Virus record (IMG/VR): IMGVR_UViG_3300023175_000160
Location: 1-28,577 of that record
From: a virus
DNA: 28,577 nucleotides
Strand: one strand, 5' to 3'
Shown in pieces: positions 1-5,082 of the stretch; positions within the stretch are counted from its first letter, which is position 1; each line of letters starts with the position of its first letter. The position numbers were made by a program, and so were the translations under genes. The notes below the pieces were generated by a model. It saw only the letters and a list, made by a program, of their open reading frames with translations, was not told the origin of the DNA and did no database searches.

Positions 1-7
1 CTTAAAC

Positions 8-30
8 TTTTTCATAAAAACTATTGACAT
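8..30 (+). repeat. 23-nt promoter-upstream repeat, copy 1
   Basis: This stretch (T-run, CATAAAAA, then CTATTGACAT) is identical to 2371-2393. Both copies end in the -35 box of a sigma-70 promoter. The shorter core CTATTGACAT also occurs at 402-411 and 881-890. Confidence 0.85.
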
Positions 31-52
31 TCATTCTCATATAGAGTATAAT
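24..52 (+). promoter_or_regulatory. Perfect sigma-70 promoter P1
   Basis: TTGACA at 24-29 and TATAAT at 47-52 are separated by exactly 17 nt and preceded by an A-rich stretch that could act as an UP element. It reads into the small gene starting at 85. It is one of four very similar promoters in the first 2.4 kb. Confidence 0.88.
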
Positions 53-84
53 ATACTAGTAAAATGAAAAAAGGAAAGGAAAAT

Positions 85-399
85 ATGACTAAATTTGATA
101 AAGAGTTGTTCACTTGGGACGGTATGTATTTGATGTATCGTGGTGATTATGTTGGTTCTAAAACGATGGACGAAGTTCATCCTGACTGTCACCCTTCTTG
201 GGTAGGTAAAGTAAAGCCTGCTTTTATTGCTAGGAACAAATATGGTTCCTTCCCTTACAAGTCATGGATTAACTGTTTGGTTGATAACTATACAGTTGAA
301 GAATATTTAAAAGTTTCTGAGGAAACGTCACCAAGAGAAGCTGTTTGCGCTGTAGGATACTCTGGTAGGGGTAGATACTATAGCAAAAAAGTTGCTTAA
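85..399 (+). CDS. Small phage protein of unknown function
   Basis: The protein has 104 residues from the ATG at 85. An in-frame ATG at 64 would add seven Lys-rich residues (MKKGKEN), but the purine-rich Shine-Dalgarno sequence AAGGAAAGGA (71-80) lies just upstream of 85 and falls inside the coding region if 64 is used, so 85 is preferred. It is soluble-looking and rich in Trp and Tyr (TWDGMYLMYRGDYV near the start), with a basic Ser/Gly/Tyr C-terminus (GYSGRGRYYSKK). There is no signal peptide or membrane segment. I do not recognise a family. The perfect sigma-70 promoter directly upstream suggests early expression, so a host-takeover or metabolic role is possible, but that is inference. Confidence 0.7.
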   Translation: MTKFDKELFTWDGMYLMYRGDYVGSKTMDEVHPDCHPSWVGKVKPAFIARNKYGSFPYKSWINCLVDNYTVEEYLKVSEETSPREAVCAVGYSGRGRYYSKKVA

Positions 400-404
400 A
401 ACTA

Positions 405-433
405 TTGACATTCTCTCATGAATAGTGTATAAT
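405..433 (+). promoter_or_regulatory. Perfect sigma-70 promoter P2
   Basis: TTGACA at 405-410 and TATAAT at 428-433 have a 17-nt spacer. It reads into the gene at 465 and onward into tRNA-Leu at 795, for which no closer promoter is visible. Confidence 0.87.
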
Positions 434-464
434 TGTTGTATAAATTGGAAAAAGGAAATATATT

Positions 465-740
465 ATGTTAACTAAAAATGAAATCGCGAAAATCAACACT
501 TTGTTCTCAAAGATGGAAGGTGGGGATTTTAAAACTGTTGCTTCTCTGTTCAAGCAACATCAAACTAACGTTGCTACTATGGCAACAGGAAACTTCTCGA
601 CAGGAGACTCTGTTTTCTTCATAAACAGGTCAGGAGAAAAAATCTCCGGTGTTGTTGAGAAAGTAATGCAAAAGAACATTAAGGTTTCGACTTCCCAAGG
701 TATTTGGAGAGTCCCAGCCACCATGCTTAACGCATCATAG
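465..740 (+). CDS. Small phage protein with KOW/SH3-like C-terminal half
   Basis: The protein has 91 residues and starts at an ATG behind AAAAAGGAAA. The N-terminal 40 residues look helical (LTKNEIAKINTLFSKMEGG). The C-terminal half (about residues 44-90) has a repeated small-barrel pattern: GDSVFF, then an RSGEKISGVVEKV strand pair, then KNIKVST and GIWRVPATML. This resembles short KOW- or Tudor-like beta-barrels common in phage proteins that bind nucleic acid. Family membership is inferred from pattern only. It is transcribed from P2 and followed by a hairpin and tRNA-Leu. Confidence 0.75.
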   Translation: MLTKNEIAKINTLFSKMEGGDFKTVASLFKQHQTNVATMATGNFSTGDSVFFINRSGEKISGVVEKVMQKNIKVSTSQGIWRVPATMLNAS

Positions 741-757
741 GTCGTTCTGACCACCTG

Positions 758-783
758 CAGAGCCTGTCGTCTGATGGGCTTTG
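758..783 (+). other. 11-bp hairpin before tRNA-Leu
   Basis: Bases 758-768 pair with 773-783 around the loop GTCT (769-772), including G-U pairs. No T-run follows (the next bases are CTCTATATG), so this is unlikely to be a classical intrinsic terminator. It may be a processing signal or a 3'-end stabiliser for the mRNA of the 465-740 gene, between that gene and the tRNA. Confidence 0.6.
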
Positions 784-794
784 CTCTATATGAA

Positions 795-880
795 GCCGCT
801 ATGGTGGAATTTGGTAGACACAAGAGACTTAAAATCTCTCGACTTCGGTCGTCCCGGTTCGAGTCCGGGTAGCGGTACCA
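795..880 (+). tRNA. tRNA-Leu (anticodon UAA)
   Basis: An 86-nt class II tRNA. The 7-bp acceptor stem GCCGCTA/TAGCGGT has one G-U pair. The anticodon stem AGAGA/TCTCT encloses the loop CTTAAAA, giving anticodon TAA. The variable arm is CGACTTCGGTCG-like, and the T arm CCCGG-TTCGAGT-CCGGG is clear. CCA is encoded at 878-880. It decodes UUA, a favoured codon in this AT-rich genome. The -35 box of the next promoter begins 4 nt after the CCA. Confidence 0.96.
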
Positions 881-883
881 CTA

Positions 884-912
884 TTGACATATGAGTAAAA
901 CTTTGTTATAAT
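884..912 (+). promoter_or_regulatory. Perfect sigma-70 promoter P3, abutting a start codon
   Basis: TTGACA at 884-889 and TATAAT at 907-912 have a 17-nt spacer. The expected transcription start falls at about 918-920, on top of the ATG at 920. The -35 box starts 4 nt after the end of tRNA-Leu. Confidence 0.87.
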
Positions 913-919
913 ATACACC

Positions 920-1483
920 ATGAATATTTTTAGATTAAACGACGACCCAGTAATAGCAGCACAAGACCAATGCGATAAGCATGTGGTTAAGATGATAGTT
1001 GAATCTGCACAAATGTTATCAACTGCTCATCGTATGCTTGACGGAATAATGGAACGTAGGCCGTCAAAATCTGGTCGTGTCATGGTACAATATTTTTATT
1101 TAGAAGATGAACGTGAAGATATCTTATACAAAGCCGTTCACTTCAATCATCCTTCAACCGTATGGACAAGAGAATGCAGTGCAAACTATAATTGGCATTA
1201 TGACCACTTTGTTGCACTCTGCGACGAATACACCTATAGGTATGGCAAGGTTCATGGAACCGACATAAAGCTGAGAGAGTACTTAAAGACTCCACCTAAA
1301 AACATTAAGAAACGGTTAACCGAAACACCATTCAAACTCGCAATGAAGGCAAATCCTGAATGCATGTTTGAAGACCCAGTGAAATCATATCGAGCCTTTT
1401 ATCATACAAAGCAAGATCGTTTTAGTATGATTTGGACAAAACGTGATATCCCTGAATGGTGGAACGGAACAGCAGTTGCGTAA
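920..1483 (+). CDS. Conserved phage hypothetical protein, probably leaderless mRNA
   Basis: The protein has 187 residues. The N-terminus (NIFRLNDDP, then QCDKHVVKMIVESAQMLSTAHR) matches my recollection of a conserved family in large phages whose start has the form MNIFxLxxDPxxAAxxxCDKHVVKM. I know no established function for it. The conserved Cys, Asp, Lys, His cluster (residues 18-21) and the later HFNHPSTVWTR and NWHYDHF motifs are rich in potential metal-binding or catalytic residues. The N-terminal match supports the ATG at 920, although no Shine-Dalgarno precedes it and the -10 box ends only 7 nt upstream, so the mRNA should have almost no leader. The next in-frame Met is at residue 25 and would cut the conserved motif. 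Confidence 0.85.
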   Translation: MNIFRLNDDPVIAAQDQCDKHVVKMIVESAQMLSTAHRMLDGIMERRPSKSGRVMVQYFYLEDEREDILYKAVHFNHPSTVWTRECSANYNWHYDHFVALCDEYTYRYGKVHGTDIKLREYLKTPPKNIKKRLTETPFKLAMKANPECMFEDPVKSYRAFYHTKQDRFSMIWTKRDIPEWWNGTAVA

Positions 1484-1500
1484 ATTATAATTAATTAATG

Positions 1501-1508
1501 TATAAATA
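1501..1508 (+). promoter_or_regulatory. T4-type late promoter, plus strand
   Basis: An exact TATAAATA octamer, the T4 late -10 element read by gp55, lies 16 nt before the ATG of the 1524 gene. AGGAG lies between them. Confidence 0.72.
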
Positions 1509-1523
1509 GGTTTAGGAGTCTAT

Positions 1524-1763
1524 ATGGAAAAGTTAGCAGAGCAATTACTCGAAGATGCACAAAAGAGGTTTATTCAAAAAGATGACCTTCTAATCGCATG
1601 CCTTGAAACTATGACTGAGGACCAGTTGTATGAAATGGCAATCAAGAATGAATTCATTAAAACGAAAGTTGAAGAAGACGATTATATTGTATTGGAACGT
1701 AATGAAGAAATGACTACTCCAGAAAAAATCATCGACGCAGTCCTAGCAAGATACGGAGAATAA
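1524..1763 (+). CDS. Small acidic phage protein, unknown
   Basis: The protein has 79 residues and starts at an ATG behind AGGAG, under the late promoter at 1501. It is charged and predicted helical (EKLAEQLLEDAQKRFIQKDDL), with a second helix-rich stretch after residue 30 and the C-terminal segment PEKIIDAVLARYGE. There is no membrane segment. I do not recognise a family. It heads a tight run of four genes (1524-2367) with spacings of 4, 1 and -4 nt, suggesting one transcript. Confidence 0.72.
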   Translation: MEKLAEQLLEDAQKRFIQKDDLLIACLETMTEDQLYEMAIKNEFIKTKVEEDDYIVLERNEEMTTPEKIIDAVLARYGE

Positions 1764-1767
1764 CATC

Positions 1768-1968
1768 ATGGAACAATGGATGTTTTGGACCACTGCAGTA
1801 ATTTTTACTGTCATTGGTTATTTTATGGGAATGAGAGAACCACCTTCATTCAACCAATCTAAAAGAATTACTCAAGAGACTATTGATACATTAATTGAAA
1901 TGGGTTATCTTAAAACTAAAGGTCTTGGAGAAGATACCGAATTAGTCAAATGGCACGAGGAAATTTAA
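1768..1968 (+). CDS. Small single-pass membrane protein, unknown
   Basis: The protein has 66 residues. Residues 4-21 (WMFWTTAVIFTVIGYFMG) form one clear hydrophobic membrane segment at the N-terminus. The rest is a soluble tail (KRITQETIDTLIEMGYLKTKG, then an acidic end). No signal-peptidase site is evident, so it is probably anchored with the C-terminus in the cytoplasm. It starts 4 nt after the previous stop. Function is unknown; a role at the host membrane is only a guess. Confidence 0.72.
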   Translation: MEQWMFWTTAVIFTVIGYFMGMREPPSFNQSKRITQETIDTLIEMGYLKTKGLGEDTELVKWHEEI

Positions 1969-1969
1969 A

Positions 1970-2158
1970 ATGGAAATCTCAGCATCGTACCCTACAACCT
2001 ACCCAAACTATTTTCCAAAAGTTGAATACGATACTCGTGTAGTTAAATCAACTGTTCGCATAAATGGAAACGAACAAGCAGAAACCATTTATACATATGA
2101 TAAACACGGAATGTTAATTTCGTCAGTAATCAACGCAAAAACTATTGCCGAAGTATGA
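1970..2158 (+). CDS. Small phage protein, unknown
   Basis: The protein has 62 residues and starts one base after the previous stop, behind the GAGGAAAT Shine-Dalgarno sequence inside the end of that gene. The N-terminus is rich in Tyr, Pro and Thr (SASYPTTYPNYFPKVEY); the rest looks like beta strands (TRVVKSTVRINGN, then ETIYTYDKHGMLISSV). The stop overlaps the next ATG (ATGA), so the two are probably translationally coupled. No family recognised. Confidence 0.68.
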   Translation: MEISASYPTTYPNYFPKVEYDTRVVKSTVRINGNEQAETIYTYDKHGMLISSVINAKTIAEV

Positions 2159-2367
2159 TAACAGATTTCACATTATTTAATGTTCACATTGTAAATACAC
2201 AGACAATGGAATATATTGACCAAGGTATTATGAGGGCAAAACACGCAATGGATCTTGTAAAAAAGATGGATGCTCAAGGAGTACCTTGCGTTGTTGAGGC
2301 AATTGATTCCCATTTGGATTACGATGCCGCTAGTTTTATGGAATATATGTACTCTAAAAATAATTAA
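2155..2367 (+). CDS. Small phage protein, unknown
   Basis: The protein has 70 residues and its ATG overlaps the stop of the 1970 gene by 4 nt. It reads as alternating strand and helix (DFTLFNVHIVN, MRAKHAMDLVKKMDAQG, PCVVEAID). That beta-alpha-beta arrangement would fit a small single-domain protein. No motif assigns a function. It is the last gene before the structured RNA region; the RNA's promoter begins 20 nt after the stop. Confidence 0.68.
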   Translation: MITDFTLFNVHIVNTQTMEYIDQGIMRAKHAMDLVKKMDAQGVPCVVEAIDSHLDYDAASFMEYMYSKNN

Positions 2368-2370
2368 GTT

Positions 2371-2393
2371 TTTTTCATAAAAACTATTGACAT
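2371..2393 (+). repeat. 23-nt promoter-upstream repeat, copy 2
   Basis: Identical to 8-30. It spans an A/T-rich upstream element and most of the -35 region of the promoter that reads into the structured RNA. Confidence 0.85.
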
Positions 2394-2415
2394 CATAATG
2401 AAACTATAGTATAAT
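2387..2415 (+). promoter_or_regulatory. Perfect sigma-70 promoter P4 for the structured RNA
   Basis: TTGACA at 2387-2392 and TATAAT at 2410-2415 have a 17-nt spacer. The start of transcription is expected near 2421-2423. No open reading frame of note follows until 3139. Confidence 0.88.
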
Positions 2416-2421
2416 AGTTGT

Positions 2422-3057
2422 ATATTGAGGGAAAGGCCCCACCGCGAAAGAGAAAATAGAATTCGCGATTCTATGATCCGGTGAGTAGATACCTTGAGTC
2501 GAGAAGAGGACTTTATCAATCCAAAGGCTCATAACAATAGGTCAAATAACCAGCCTCAGGTTCGCCTGAGACCGAGGAATCGGTTAAACACATGGTTAAA
2601 TTGCGAATCAATAGAGCGGGTGGGAAACCCTGTCCGAGCATGAAGAAACGCTCGATGCTATAGTCGGCTAGGAGCCGCGTACTGAGAACGAGATAGGTTT
2701 AGGTCGCAACCTAAACAACACAGAACGGCAGTTCAGGATCTTTCTTCTTTAGGTATAGGAGTAGTTTGCTACTCTCGAGACTGAAGTTAACAAGTATCAG
2801 GTAAATCCGAGACAGGTACCCGCGAATTTCTAAGTTTTTTAGATTGGAATATTACGATTAACAATTCCACATTATTTAACGAATTGCGTTAACACAATAT
2901 TTCCAATCACTAAGGTAGTTTGAAATCCCTGAGTAGTCATCAGGTCCTTTAGAAAGGCAGTAAGACCAAATGACGATTGTGACACTGAAGTTCAATACCT
3001 AGGCGGATCTTGTCATACCTTTGATAGGCGTATATGGAAGGTCCGCCGTTTTTTTAT
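2422..3057 (+). ncRNA. Large ornate structured RNA, about 635 nt, GOLLD/ROOL-like candidate
   Basis: This 770-nt gap between genes (2368-3138) is bounded by a perfect promoter and a strong terminator and has no credible reading frame. Helices visible directly: CACCG/CGGTG (2440-2444 with 2479-2483) enclosing ATAGAAT/ATTCTAT (2456-2474); CTCAGG-ttcg-CCTGAG (2555-2570); ACCGA-ggaa-TCGGT with a GNRA loop (2571-2584); CGAGC/GCTCG (2635-2654); CGGCT/AGCCG (2665-2677); GTTTAGGT-cgca-ACCTAAAC (2697-2716); GAGTAG-tttg-CTACTC (2759-2774), inside TTCAG/CTGAA (2732-2736 with 2781-2785); a 12-bp stem 2842-2853 with 2896-2908 carrying a one-base bulge; and CCTGA/TCAGG (2928-2944). Size, phage setting and an adjacent tRNA recall GOLLD and ROOL RNAs, which form large homo-oligomers. 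I cannot assign either class from memory. RNase P and tmRNA cores are not seen. Confidence 0.75.
3002..3057 (+). terminator. Intrinsic terminator of the structured RNA
   Basis: A 10-bp stem, GGCGGATCTT (3002-3011) with AAGGTCCGCC (3039-3048, one G-U), is followed by a run of seven or more T. It separates the structured RNA from tRNA-Glu. A weaker inner helix (CATAC with GTATATG) fills the loop. Confidence 0.85.
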
Positions 3058-3059
3058 TC

Positions 3060-3134
3060 GGCCCGTTCGTCTAGTGGTTAGGACACATGGTTTTCATCCA
3101 TGCAACAGGAGTTCGATTCTCCTACGGGCTACCA
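3060..3134 (+). tRNA. tRNA-Glu (anticodon UUC)
   Basis: A 75-nt tRNA. The acceptor stem GGCCCGT/ACGGGCT has a G-U first pair. The D stem GTCT/GGAC resembles bacterial tRNA-Glu. The anticodon stem CATGG/CCATG holds the loop TTTTCAT, giving anticodon TTC. The T arm AGGAG-TTCGATT-CTCCT is intact and CCA is encoded at 3132-3134. It begins only 3 nt after the terminator tail of the structured RNA; no strong promoter of its own is visible, so it may depend on read-through. Confidence 0.95.
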
Positions 3135-3138
3135 GATT

Positions 3139-3276
3139 ATGAAAGAGATGATACAATTAATAAGAGAAATCGTTTGGTGCTTTACGGCAATTACAATATT
3201 AGCAATGTTAATACTTTGGTGGGAAGGAGCTTTCACTAAAGGTTGCTTAAATTTATTATGGACAGCAATGGTATGA
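3139..3276 (+). CDS. Very small membrane protein, unknown
   Basis: The protein has 45 residues and begins 5 nt after the CCA of tRNA-Glu. Residues about 12-28 (TM-like, VWCFTAITILAMLILWW) form a single membrane helix. Upstream bases GATT offer no Shine-Dalgarno; a second ATG at residue 4 is preceded by GAAAGAG and may be the true start. The stop TGA overlaps the ATG of the next gene. Three overlapping membrane-protein genes in a row make it credible that this is expressed. Function unknown. Confidence 0.55.
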   Translation: MKEMIQLIREIVWCFTAITILAMLILWWEGAFTKGCLNLLWTAMV

Positions 3277-3407
3277 AAAGAATAACAGAATGGTTAGATA
3301 TTTGTAAAATACATTGGAAGGAAATATTTGCCTTATCTTTTATACTTCATTTCTTTATTGATATCTTTGTATTCTGGCTTGGATTTGTTGTAGGTAGGTA
3401 TTTGTGA
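3273..3407 (+). CDS. Very small membrane protein, unknown
   Basis: The protein has 44 residues. Its ATG overlaps the previous stop (ATGA). Residues 19-41 (FALSFILHFFIDIFVFWLGFVVG) form one long hydrophobic helix after a charged head (MKRITEWLDICKIHWKE). The stop overlaps the GTG start of the next gene (GTGA), so coupling is likely across all three. Function unknown. Confidence 0.58.
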   Translation: MKRITEWLDICKIHWKEIFALSFILHFFIDIFVFWLGFVVGRYL

Positions 3408-3628
3408 AAAAAGAAACTAAACGTATTCATAAAGAAACAGCAACTCAAATCGCAACTGGGTTAGCAATCAATTACCCTCTAAACCTTTTCCTATTGTATA
3501 TCTATATAGAAAAGTTTGGTATAACAGAACCTGTCATACTGGGCACTCTAGTGACCGCTGTAATGACGATCGTAGCATACACTCGTATATTCCTATTACG
3601 ATCTTATTTCTCTAAAAAATATAAGTAA
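3404..3628 (+). CDS. Small two-pass membrane protein, DUF7220-like
   Basis: The protein has 74 residues and uses a GTG start that overlaps the previous stop by 4 nt. It has a basic N-terminus (KKETKRIHKETATQIATG), two hydrophobic segments (about residues 17-36 and 42-65) and a basic end (RSYFSKKYK). The layout, with a charged head, NYPLNLFLL and then a second helix with AYTRIFLLRSYF, resembles a widespread phage family of small two-pass proteins (the DUF7220 type). That assignment is from pattern memory. The stop lies next to the A-tract of the terminator for the opposing capsid operon. Confidence 0.68.
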   Translation: MKKETKRIHKETATQIATGLAINYPLNLFLLYIYIEKFGITEPVILGTLVTAVMTIVAYTRIFLLRSYFSKKYK

Positions 3629-3659
3629 AAAAAAGAAGGACCCATTACTGAGTCCTTCT
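3627..3659 (-). terminator. Intrinsic terminator downstream of gene 23
   Basis: The 8-bp stem AGAAGGAC/GTCCTTCT (3634-3641 with 3652-3659) has an uninterrupted A8 on its left (3627-3634), which is a U-tract for minus-strand transcripts. It ends the capsid operon. The plus side has no T-run after the stem, so it is not clearly bidirectional. A further small inverted repeat, GATTCC/GGAATC, lies at 3664-3677. Confidence 0.82.
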
Positions 3660-3718
3660 CAATGATTCCGAGGAATCTCTTGTGGTTAGTTGACCTAACT
3701 CTTGTTATTAACTCGTTC

Positions 3719-5029
3719 TTAGAATAAGTTAGAAATTGTAACTTTTCTGTAGTACTTGTTAACGTCAGCAGTAAGTGCTCCAAGACCTTGGCTAGATACG
3801 TCACCTTGTGCGAATGGGTTAGCAACCATTCCGTAACGTGTCTTGAATCCAATTTTTGGTTGGAAGCTGTTCTCACCAACCGCACGAACCATTTGTAAAG
3901 GTACGTATGGGCAGTAGAATAAACCTGCATCAAATGCAGATGAACCCTTATAACCAACTACTAAGTAGTTAGCGCCTGCGAATGGGTCAACATATACTCT
4001 GAAACGTCCGTTAAGAACACCAGCAAAAGTATTGCCTGTGTCATCAACTTCAAGAGAGTTAGAATTAAGAGCAGGTGTGTAATCCAATACACCAGCCATT
4101 TGTAAAGCAGAGGCTACGTCAGAAGAACAAATAACAACGTTACCTTTTCCTCTTCTTGTTCCTTTAGCAATTGCGTTAGCTTCTTGCTCGATTTGGAACA
4201 TTAAACCTTTGAACTTCTCAACAGACCATCTACCGTTTGCATCAACGTCTAAGTCGAATGTACCCGGTGTAGCAGCGCCAGCAGCACCAGCAACAGCAGT
4301 ATCATAAATTGTTCTAATAACTTCACGGTTGATTTCTGTTAAGATTTCAGTTTGAAGAATATTAGCTAATTCAGTTTCTGCGTCTAGGCCGTGAACAGCT
4401 TTAAGATCCTGAGCAAGCTCAGTTGTGTATTCTGCTTTTAAAGCACGAGTCTTAGCAGCAACAGTTACTTTCTCGATAGAGAATGCCATTTCTGCATAGT
4501 TAGTACCATTACCGTCGCCTAAGGCTTCAGCAGCTGCAGTAGTCATACCAGTACCAGTTGTGACAGCGCCACCAGGTAAAGTATTTGCGTGAGTACCTGC
4601 ACCAGCAAAGTCTGTATCAGCTTCGTTGTACATTGCTTCTGCACCACCTTGTGAACCATATCTTGCACGCATTGCGAAGATAAGACCTGTAGGACCAGTC
4701 ATAGGCTGAACACCACAGATATCGTATGCGATTAAGTTAGGAACAGCACGTCTTACCAATGAGATAAGAATTGGATCATAACCTGCACCAGGACCTGCAG
4801 CAGCAGAACCACCTGTAAATCCACCGGTTGTACCGACGTCATTAGTAGGTGCTTCAGAAAGCAAGCTAGTCATGTTAGCAGATAAGTCACCAGTTTCAGC
4901 TAGTGCTTTTTCTGTGTTCTCAAGAATTGTAGCAGTAACTGCTTTTCTGTGAGAATCTTGAATAGGTGAAAAAGATTCGTGCGCTAAAATTGGCTCCCAC
5001 TTTTCCACTAGTCTTGTATAATTATCCAT
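3719..5029 (-). CDS. 23: Major capsid protein gp23
   Basis: The protein has 436 residues (T4 gp23 has 521). It forms the hexamers of the head shell. The N-terminus (NYTRLVEKWEPILAHESF) and the conserved core (DICGVQPMTGPTGLIFAMRARYG near residue 100, VIRTIYDTA, GKGNVVICSSDVASAL, KIGFKTRYGMVANPF near the end) are typical of T4-like capsid proteins. LSE at residues 57-59, followed by Ala, fits the gp21 protease rule (L/I)xE and marks the likely maturation cut before the Gly-rich stretch. The start follows AAAGGAG. It is the last gene of the head operon before the terminator at 3627-3659. No exact TATAAATA lies directly upstream; the nearest is before gene 22. Confidence 0.97.
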   Translation of the reverse strand: MDNYTRLVEKWEPILAHESFSPIQDSHRKAVTATILENTEKALAETGDLSANMTSLLSEAPTNDVGTTGGFTGGSAAAGPGAGYDPILISLVRRAVPNLIAYDICGVQPMTGPTGLIFAMRARYGSQGGAEAMYNEADTDFAGAGTHANTLPGGAVTTGTGMTTAAAEALGDGNGTNYAEMAFSIEKVTVAAKTRALKAEYTTELAQDLKAVHGLDAETELANILQTEILTEINREVIRTIYDTAVAGAAGAATPGTFDLDVDANGRWSVEKFKGLMFQIEQEANAIAKGTRRGKGNVVICSSDVASALQMAGVLDYTPALNSNSLEVDDTGNTFAGVLNGRFRVYVDPFAGANYLVVGYKGSSAFDAGLFYCPYVPLQMVRAVGENSFQPKIGFKTRYGMVANPFAQGDVSSQGLGALTADVNKYYRKVTISNLF

Positions 5030-5082
5030 TTTGGATCTCCTTTAATTAAAAAATTTAATTTTAAAACCAAAAATTAATTATT

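Noticed and set aside
64-84. ATG at 64 as start of the first gene
   Set aside because: The purine-rich ribosome site at 71-80 would be inside the gene; ATG at 85 fits spacing better.
439-446. TATAAATT as a late promoter before the 465 gene
   Set aside because: One mismatch and it lies 6 nt after the perfect sigma-70 -10 box, so the early promoter explains expression; kept out as unproven.
560-823. Minus-strand open frame overlapping the 465 gene and tRNA-Leu
   Set aside because: It runs antisense through a tRNA and a better-supported gene; no ribosome site or promoter.
3010-3038. TTGTCA-N17-TATGGA as promoter for tRNA-Glu
   Set aside because: Both boxes are poor and lie inside the terminator stem-loop; read-through is as likely.
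2422-3057. RNase P RNA, tmRNA or group I intron as identity of the structured RNA
   Set aside because: The conserved RNase P core, a tRNA-like domain with a tag frame, and the group I P/Q/R/S set could not be found; the RNA is bounded by promoter and terminator rather than exons.
3604-3957. Minus-strand open frame over the terminator and the end of gene 23
   Set aside because: It crosses the operon terminator and uses another frame of the capsid gene; a shadow.
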